Assembly: GCA_017695025.1 (NCBI GenBank)
Contig: JADILX010000109.1
Coordinates: forward strand, 1 to 33,383
DNA: 33,383 bases
Direction of reading: 5' to 3'
DNA from: Candidatus Cryptobacteroides excrementavium
GTDB lineage: Bacteria > Bacteroidota > Bacteroidia > Bacteroidales > UBA932
In this document: piece by piece, positions 28,135 to 33,383 of the stretch
Numbering within the stretch: position 1 is the stretch's first letter
How the letters are laid out: the number at the start of each line of letters is the position of its first letter
Made by a program: the position numbers and the translations under genes
The notes under the pieces: generated by a model
What the model saw: only the letters and a program-made list of their open reading frames with translations
Told to the model about the DNA's origin: nothing
Databases searched by the model: none

Positions 28135-28201
28135 ATGCCGGACATCCGGCAATTTGCTGAACATTTACCGGAAATATTGACTTCTTTTGGCGGAAAATTA
28201 G

Positions 28202-28209
28202 TATATTCG
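28202..28209 (+). promoter_or_regulatory. Promoter candidate for carAB
   Basis: TATATTCG differs by one base from TAnnTTTG; a TTG at 28177-28179 is 22 bases upstream. A start near 28216 would give a leader of about 185 nt before carA that contains the short frame and the terminator-like hairpin. Confidence 0.35.
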
Positions 28210-28236
28210 CACCTTGAAATCTTGAAACACTTATAT

Positions 28237-28323
28237 ATGGTCATGCAAAATGGTTCATATTGTCCTTTAAGCGCATTGTCAGATAATGCAGGTGTTTCTG
28301 TTTTCCGAAAGTTTATCAGTTGA
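28237..28323 (+). CDS. Possible leader peptide of carA (28 codons)
   Basis: This short frame starts at ATG 28237 (second ATG at 28243) and ends with TGA at 28321-28323, only 5 bases before the stem of the terminator-like hairpin. Its last third is U-rich (28293-28318). This matches how PyrL-type leader peptides are placed, where a ribosome at the end of the frame blocks the hairpin. No cluster of arginine codons is seen, and nothing proves translation. It could be a chance open frame. Confidence 0.35.
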   Translation: MVMQNGSYCPLSALSDNAGVSVFRKFIS

Positions 28324-28328
28324 TATAC

Positions 28329-28361
28329 CGGCCGTTCCTTTGCGGGGATGGTCGTTTTTTT
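28329..28361 (+). terminator. Intrinsic terminator (attenuator) in the carA leader
   Basis: CGGCCGTTCC (28329-28338) and GGGATGGTCG (28345-28354) form a 10-bp stem with G-U pairs around a 6-base loop, followed directly by seven T (28355-28361). No promoter box is seen in the 38 bases between the T-run and carA, so carA transcription probably has to read through it. Confidence 0.7.
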
Positions 28362-28365
28362 ATGC

Positions 28366-28382
28366 CCCTGCCTCAGGCAGGG
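28366..28382 (+). promoter_or_regulatory. Small hairpin just before the carA start
   Basis: CCCTGCC and GGCAGGG form a perfect 7-bp stem with a TCA loop. It ends 17 bases before the carA start, so it may affect ribosome entry or be an alternative partner of the terminator stem. Confidence 0.4.
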
Positions 28383-28399
28383 CACAATTCAGATGCAAT

Positions 28400-29476
28400 A
28401 TGATGGATAAAATTGGTGCAACCCTCAGATTGGAGAACGGGATGGAGTTCCGGGGCTATTCCTTCGGCTATGACCACCCGGCAGACGGGGAAGTGGTCTT
28501 CTCTACTGCAATGGTAGGCTATCCGGAAAGCCTTACCGACCCGTCCTATTCCGGACAGATTCTCTGTGTTACCTATCCTCTTGTCGGAAACTACGGTGTC
28601 CCGGCCGACGGAACGGATGAATACGGGATATCCCGCAATTTCGAGTCGGACAGGATACATGTGAAAGGCCTTCTGATCTCCGACTATTCGTTTGAATACA
28701 GCCATTGGAAAGCGGTGAAAAGCCTTGACCAGTGGCTTAAGGAGCAGAAAATCCCGGGAATATACGGGATTGACACCAGGGAACTGACCAAGATACTGAG
28801 AGAGCACGGCTCCATGCTCGGCATCATTGTCCCGGACGGCTACACCAGGGATTTCCCGATTGAAGATCCGAACCTTGTCAACCAGGTCGCAATCGTAAGT
28901 TGCAAGGAAGTCATCAGATACGGACACGGGGAAAAGAAGGTCGTACTCGTAGACTGCGGAGTGAAGAACAACATCCTCAGATGCTTCATCAGAAGGGGAG
29001 TGGAAGTGATAAGAGTGCCGTGGGACTATGACTTCAACACACTCGAGTACGACGGGCTGTTCATATCCAACGGGCCCGGCAACCCTGCCCTGTGCGGAGT
29101 GACGGTGGAACATATCAGGGAGGCAATGAAGAAGGACAAGCCGATTTTCGGCATCTGCATGGGAAACCAGTTGCTGAGTGTTGCCGGCGGGGCATCCACC
29201 TATAAACTCAAATACGGACACCGCAGCCACAACCAGCCTGTGCGCATGGCTGGCACCAACAGATGCTTCATAACATCGCAGAACCACGGATTTGCTGTCG
29301 ACAACAGCACGCTCGGGGACGACTGGGAGCCATTGTTCATAAACATGAACGACGGCACAAACGAGGGCATCAGGCACCGCACCAGGCCGTTCTTCTCGGC
29401 ACAGTTCCATCCGGAAGCGACCAGCGGCCCGACCGATACAGAGTTCCTCTTCGACGAATTCATCGGAAGACTGTAG
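28400..29476 (+). CDS. carA: Carbamoyl-phosphate synthase small subunit
   Basis: This glutamine amidotransferase subunit hydrolyses glutamine and feeds ammonia to CarB for carbamoyl phosphate, used in arginine and pyrimidine synthesis. The N-terminal CarA domain (GATLRLENGMEFRGYSFGY and EVVFSTAMVGYPESLTDPSYSGQ) is followed by a class I glutaminase domain with nucleophile Cys253 in GICMGNQLL, His337 and Glu339 in FHPE. The segment after the Cys has Asn where many homologues have His. The frame is open back to 28286 across the terminator hairpin; ATG 28400 (or 28403) starts the protein where homologues start, giving 358 aa. It is 45 bp before carB. The leader suggests transcriptional attenuation. 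Confidence 0.96.
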   Translation: MMDKIGATLRLENGMEFRGYSFGYDHPADGEVVFSTAMVGYPESLTDPSYSGQILCVTYPLVGNYGVPADGTDEYGISRNFESDRIHVKGLLISDYSFEYSHWKAVKSLDQWLKEQKIPGIYGIDTRELTKILREHGSMLGIIVPDGYTRDFPIEDPNLVNQVAIVSCKEVIRYGHGEKKVVLVDCGVKNNILRCFIRRGVEVIRVPWDYDFNTLEYDGLFISNGPGNPALCGVTVEHIREAMKKDKPIFGICMGNQLLSVAGGASTYKLKYGHRSHNQPVRMAGTNRCFITSQNHGFAVDNSTLGDDWEPLFINMNDGTNEGIRHRTRPFFSAQFHPEATSGPTDTEFLFDEFIGRL

Positions 29477-29521
29477 CCAGGGTAACGAAAGATATATACG
29501 CTAATCAAAAACAAGACAGAG

Positions 29522-32500
29522 ATGATAGACAACGATATAAAGAAAGTGGTGATACTCGGGTCCGGTGCCCTTAAGATAGGGGAGGCCGGAGAGTTTGACT
29601 ATTCCGGTTCGCAGGCTCTCAAGGCGCTCAAGGAAGAAGGCATAGAGACTGTGCTTATCAACCCTAATATCGCGACAGTCCAGACTTCTGAAGGGGTGGC
29701 CGACAAGATATATTTCCTCCCCGTGACCCCATACTTTGTGGAGAAAGTCATAAAGAAAGAGGCACCTCAAGGTATTCTGCTGGCATTCGGAGGCCAGACG
29801 GCACTCAACTGCGGTGTGGCCCTGTACCGCTCGGGAGTACTTGAGCAGAACAATGTCAGGGTGCTCGGCACACCTGTACAGGCCATAATCGATACCGAGG
29901 ACAGGGAACTTTTCGTTGAGAAACTCGACCAGATAGATGTCAAGACCATAAAGTCCCATGCGGCAGAGACACTTGAACAGGCCCGCGCCGCAGCATCGGA
30001 ACTCGGCTATCCGGTAATCATCCGCGCTGCCTATGCTCTCGGCGGTCTCGGGTCCGGCTTCTGCGACAATGAGCAGGAACTCGACGAAGTCTGCGAAAAG
30101 GCATTTTCTTTCTCTCCCCAGGTGCTTGTCGAGAAATCCCTCAAAGGCTGGAAGGAAATCGAATACGAGGTCGTCAGGGACAGGTATGACAACTGTATCA
30201 CTGTCTGCAACATGGAGAATTTCGACCCGCTCGGCATCCATACGGGAGAAAGCATCGTCGTCGCCCCGTCGCAGACTCTCACAAACGAAGAATACCACTA
30301 CCTCAGGGAACTTTCCATCAGGATTGTCCGCCATATAGGGATAGTCGGAGAGTGCAACGTCCAGTATGCCTTCAATCCGGATGCTATGGACTACAGGGTC
30401 ATAGAGGTGAATGCACGTCTGAGCCGCTCTTCCGCCCTTGCATCCAAGGCCACGGGATATCCTCTTGCATTCGTGGCGGCCAAACTCGGTCTCGGCTACG
30501 GGCTTTTCGACCTCAAGAATTCCGTCACAAAAGTCACTCCGGCTTTCTTCGAGCCGGCTCTTGACTATATTGTCTGCAAGATACCGCGCTGGGACCTCTC
30601 CAAGTTCCACGGTGTCTCGCGCAAGATAGGCTCAAGCATGAAGAGCGTCGGGGAAGTGATGGCTATCGGCAGAAGTTTCGAGGAGGCTATACAGAAAGGT
30701 CTCAGGATGATAGGGCAGGGTGCACATGGCTTTGTCGGAAACAAGGAACTCAAGGTCGCAGATGTCGATGAGGCTCTCAGGGAGCCGACAGACAGGCGTA
30801 TCTTTGTCATCTCCAAGGCTATGAGGGCCGGATATACTGTAGACCAGATCCATGAACTGACCAGAATCGACAGATGGTTCCTCGAAAAACTCGCAGGCAT
30901 AGTGCGTACGTTCAACGAGATGCACGGGTACGACAACTGTGAGTCCATGCCTGTGGAACTCCTGCGGCTCGCGAAGCAGCAGGGCTTCTCGGACTTCCAG
31001 ATAGCGAGGGCAATATACAAGGACAAGATAGACAACGAGGATGCCCAGATGCTTGTCAGGGCATTCCGGAAATCCCATGGCATCGTCCCTTGCGTAAAGC
31101 AGATAGACACACTTGCAGCGGAATTCCCTGCGCAGACCAATTATCTGTACTTGACCTACAACGGGATATACAATGACATCAGGTACGAGCATGACCGTAA
31201 GTCTGTGATTGTGCTCGGATCCGGGGCATACAGGATAGGCAGTTCGGTAGAATTTGACTGGTGCTCGGTGAATGCACTGCAGACAATCCGCAAGGAAGGC
31301 TACAGGGGCGTGATGATCAATTACAACCCGGAAACAGTGTCCACCGACTATGACATGTGCGACAGGCTGTATTTCGATGAACTGACTTTCGAAAGGGTAA
31401 TGGACATCTACGAACTCGAGCAGCCGCACGGACTCATTGTATCCGTCGGAGGCCAGATTCCAAACAACCTCGCCCTGCGTCTTGACCAGAACGGTGTAAA
31501 TATCCTCGGCACAAAGGCATCGAGCATAGACAAGGCCGAGGACCGGCATAAATTCTCGTCCATAGTGGACGTGCTCGGGATAGACCAGCCGAAATGGAAG
31601 GAACTGACCACCCTTGAGGATGTCAATTCATTTGTAGACCAGGTCGGCTATCCGGTGCTTGTAAGGCCGTCATATGTACTCTCAGGGGCCGCAATGAACG
31701 TATGCTACAATGAGGATGAACTGCGCCGCTTCCTGTCGCTCGCGGCAGAGGTATCGCAGAAGCATCCGGTGGTGATAAGCGAGTTCATGCAGAGATGCAA
31801 GGAGATAGAATTCGATGCCGTCGCAGACGGGGGAGAGGTGATTGCCTACGCCATTTCAGAGCATATCGAGTTTGCCGGTGTCCATTCCGGAGATGCCACC
31901 ATACAGTTCCCGCCACAGAAACTGTACGTGGAAACAGTGCGTCGCATCAAGAAGATTGCAAAGAAGATAGCAGGTGCACTGGAGATTTCGGGACCTTTCA
32001 ATATCCAGTTCCTTGCCAAGGAGAATGCCATCAAGGTCATCGAATGCAACCTCAGGGCATCGCGCAGTTTCCCGTTTGTATCAAAGGTCCTCAAGATCAA
32101 TCTTATCGAACTCGCTACAAAAGTGATGCTCGGGCACCATCCTGCTGCACCGCATAAAAGCGCTTTCGATCTGGACTATGTGGGTATCAAGGCTTCACAG
32201 TTCTCATTCTCACGTCTCCAGCAGGCAGACCCTGTACTCGGAGTAGACATGGCGTCTACCGGAGAGGTGGGGTGTATCGGAGATGACTTCAACGAGGCTC
32301 TGCTCAAGTCCGTACTTTCTGTAGGCTATACCATCCCTGAAAAGAAGATTCTCATTTCATCCGGTGACGTCATGCAGAAAGCGGATCTGTTCGGTGCGTG
32401 CAAACTGCTTTCCGGACACGGCTATGAGATATACGCTACGGCAGGTACATACAGGTACCTTACCGAAAACGGTGTGCCGGCGACAAGGGTGCTCTGGCCG

Positions 32501-32761
32501 AGTGAATGCGAAGACATGGAACTTGCCGGCAAATTCAAGCATGCGCTCAAGATGCTTCAGGACAAGGAGATAGACCTTGTTGTCAATATTCCGAAGAATT
32601 ATACTGCCCAGGAGATGGACAACGGATACAAGATACGCCGTGCCGCCATTGACTTCAATATTCCGCTCATCACCAATGCCCGTCTCGCCACTGCGTTCAT
32701 AAGGGCATTCTGTGCCATGGATATCGACGACATCAGCATCAAGTCCTGGGACCAGTATTGA
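29522..32761 (+). CDS. carB: Carbamoyl-phosphate synthase large subunit
   Basis: This 1079-aa subunit makes carbamoyl phosphate from bicarbonate, ammonia and two ATP. It has the internal duplication of the family: the N-terminal half (about 1-400, KKVVILGSGALKIGEAGEFDYSG) and the second half (about 555-935, KSVIVLGSGAYRIGSSVEFDW) each carry an ATP-grasp domain. An oligomerisation domain lies between and a C-terminal MGS-type regulatory domain (about 940-1079) follows. Both ATP-grasp halves look intact, including EYEVVRD and IEFDAVADG segments. The length is the family norm. carA is directly upstream, and a strong terminator follows 24 bp after the stop. Confidence 0.97.
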   Translation: MIDNDIKKVVILGSGALKIGEAGEFDYSGSQALKALKEEGIETVLINPNIATVQTSEGVADKIYFLPVTPYFVEKVIKKEAPQGILLAFGGQTALNCGVALYRSGVLEQNNVRVLGTPVQAIIDTEDRELFVEKLDQIDVKTIKSHAAETLEQARAAASELGYPVIIRAAYALGGLGSGFCDNEQELDEVCEKAFSFSPQVLVEKSLKGWKEIEYEVVRDRYDNCITVCNMENFDPLGIHTGESIVVAPSQTLTNEEYHYLRELSIRIVRHIGIVGECNVQYAFNPDAMDYRVIEVNARLSRSSALASKATGYPLAFVAAKLGLGYGLFDLKNSVTKVTPAFFEPALDYIVCKIPRWDLSKFHGVSRKIGSSMKSVGEVMAIGRSFEEAIQKGLRMIGQGAHGFVGNKELKVADVDEALREPTDRRIFVISKAMRAGYTVDQIHELTRIDRWFLEKLAGIVRTFNEMHGYDNCESMPVELLRLAKQQGFSDFQIARAIYKDKIDNEDAQMLVRAFRKSHGIVPCVKQIDTLAAEFPAQTNYLYLTYNGIYNDIRYEHDRKSVIVLGSGAYRIGSSVEFDWCSVNALQTIRKEGYRGVMINYNPETVSTDYDMCDRLYFDELTFERVMDIYELEQPHGLIVSVGGQIPNNLALRLDQNGVNILGTKASSIDKAEDRHKFSSIVDVLGIDQPKWKELTTLEDVNSFVDQVGYPVLVRPSYVLSGAAMNVCYNEDELRRFLSLAAEVSQKHPVVISEFMQRCKEIEFDAVADGGEVIAYAISEHIEFAGVHSGDATIQFPPQKLYVETVRRIKKIAKKIAGALEISGPFNIQFLAKENAIKVIECNLRASRSFPFVSKVLKINLIELATKVMLGHHPAAPHKSAFDLDYVGIKASQFSFSRLQQADPVLGVDMASTGEVGCIGDDFNEALLKSVLSVGYTIPEKKILISSGDVMQKADLFGACKLLSGHGYEIYATAGTYRYLTENGVPATRVLWPSECEDMELAGKFKHALKMLQDKEIDLVVNIPKNYTAQEMDNGYKIRRAAIDFNIPLITNARLATAFIRAFCAMDIDDISIKSWDQY

Positions 32762-32785
32762 CGGAATATCAGTCAGAAAAGTCTC

Positions 32786-32825
32786 AAAGACGGGAGCGGG
32801 CCACAGTTGCCTGCCCCGTCTTTTT
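32786..32825 (+). terminator. Intrinsic terminator of carAB
   Basis: AAAGACGGG (32786-32794) pairs with CCCGTCTTT (32815-32823). The stem continues inward over a bulged A with GCGGGC/GCCTGC (32796-32801 and 32809-32814), closing a 7-base loop. T32821-T32825 gives the U-tract. Confidence 0.88.
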
Positions 32826-32829
32826 CATA

Positions 32830-33383
32830 GTTCGCCCAGCACGAACATTCTCTAATCGGTGCAAGTCCGTAACACGCCCGATAGCGGGAAGTGTATAGCC
32901 AAGAGCAAGGGTGTCCATCGTGAGTTGGAATCTGAAGGAAGCTGGCGGCAAACATCTGGCCTGACGTACAGAAACTTGATATAAGGCTAGTGGGCATGGA
33001 TAAGACTACTGAACAAGTCAAAGTCCGATAGCTATACGGAAATGCCCTAAGTAAATCAAGCAGGTATAAGATGGAAAGAGCATGTCCTTAACTGGGGAGG
33101 TCTCATGGACGTGCGGAGGATGGATTTCCGAAGTACGGAGTAAAGCCTGCCATGAGAAGTCAGCAGGGGCCATAGTACCCGATTTTTTTTTCTTTCTCTA
33201 CTCAACTCGGGGAAGGGCTGAACCATTAGTCAATTGAGCAGTAAATGAAAGTCACTCCATGAAGGAAAGAATGCAGAAAATACCGACGTCAATCGATAGC
33301 CACCCTCAAAAGGATAGCACGGAATGCGAAAGTTATGAGGGGGTGCAGACCTTCATGGACATGACTGAAAACAACCTCAAGGA
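32830..33383 (+). mobile_element. Group II intron, 5' part, cut by the window end
   Basis: A retroelement ribozyme fills the space after carB, where no protein gene is found until 33259. Typical group II domain I-III sequences are read: GGTGCAAGTCCG, GGAAGTGTATAGCCAAGAGC, GGAATCTGAAGGAAGCTGG, CCTGACGTACAGAAACTTG followed by ATATAAGGCTA, and GAAGTCAGCAGGGGCCATAG. Domain IV then holds the start of the intron-encoded protein. The 5' boundary is put at GTTCG, 32830, by the resemblance of the following bases to such introns; the usual start is GTGYG, so the exact base is uncertain. Domains V and VI and the 3' splice site lie outside. The subclass is not certain. Confidence 0.85.
33259..33383 (+). 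CDS. ltrA: Group II intron-encoded reverse transcriptase/maturase, N-terminal fragment
   Basis: The frame opens at ATG 33259 and stays open for 41 codons to the window end. It begins MKERMQKIPTSIDSH and continues with an acidic, hydrophilic stretch typical of the N-termini of bacterial group II intron proteins before the RT-0 region. The reverse transcriptase blocks, maturase and any endonuclease domain are outside the window, so intactness cannot be judged. The call relies mainly on its position in domain IV of a recognisable intron. Confidence 0.7.
   Translation, partial: MKERMQKIPTSIDSHPQKDSTECESYEGVQTFMDMTENNLK

Noticed and set aside
28286..28399. 38-codon extension of carA
   Set aside because: It runs through the terminator-like hairpin and T-run, and CarA proteins begin at the MMDKIGATL position.
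28373..31549. Minus-strand frames of 300-370 aa over carA and carB
   Set aside because: They mirror the carA and carB coding frames and carry no family motifs.
1..33383. CRISPR arrays, rRNA, other tRNA genes, insertion sequences and toxin-antitoxin or defence genes
   Set aside because: No regularly spaced repeats, no tRNA-like T-loop other than in tmRNA, no transposase and no known defence proteins are seen in either strand.

Overview
The window looks like chromosomal DNA of a gut-type Bacteroidales bacterium. The signs are several copies of the Bacteroidetes -7 promoter consensus TAnnTTTG, a tmRNA tag ending NYALAA, a complex I operon with fused nuoCD and no nuoEFG, a tryptophanyl-tRNA synthetase of the Bacteroides type, an anaerobic sulfatase-maturase-like radical SAM protein and a TonB-dependent receptor. 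The moderately GC-rich codon use would suit Rikenellaceae (Alistipes) or related uncultured families, but I cannot place the genus from sequence alone.

Layout. 1-1878 (+): two ABC-2 type export permeases, the first cut by the window edge. 1926-4195 (+): an EamA/DMT permease, then a family-5 glycoside hydrolase lipoprotein. 4199-5407 (-): a Bcr/CflA-type MFS exporter, divergent from trpS across a 218-bp region that carries repeats and two promoter-like boxes. 5626-7568 (+): trpS and an AraC-type regulator. 7627-8022 (+): tmRNA (ssrA), followed by the radical SAM/SPASM maturase. 9384-15163 (-): a RelA/SpoT-family protein, uvrB and NADP-type gdhA. 15272-25225 (-): a compact complex I operon, transcribed nuoA-B-CD-H-I-J-K-L-M-N. 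25421-27458 (+): an 18-bp tandem duplication, a promoter box and a small TonB-dependent receptor. 27496-28134 (+): a HAD hydrolase. 28202-32761 (+): carA and carB behind an attenuator-like leader. 32786-32825: a strong intrinsic terminator. 32830 to the window end: the 5' part of a group II intron, with the first codons of its encoded protein.

How the genes work together. Most of the window is core metabolism and information processing: respiration (complex I without the NADH-oxidising module), nitrogen assimilation (GdhA makes glutamate; CarAB uses glutamine for carbamoyl phosphate), DNA repair (UvrB), stringent response (RelA-like) and ribosome rescue (tmRNA). The accessory parts are transport and polysaccharide or nutrient scavenging genes and the intron. 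I found no convincing new multi-gene system. The points most worth a second look are: the carA leader (U-rich short reading frame ending six bases before an intrinsic terminator, resembling pyrBI-type attenuation); the group II intron placed just past the carB terminator; the repeats in front of the TonB receptor and trpS; and the RSH protein that has lost its hydrolase residues.
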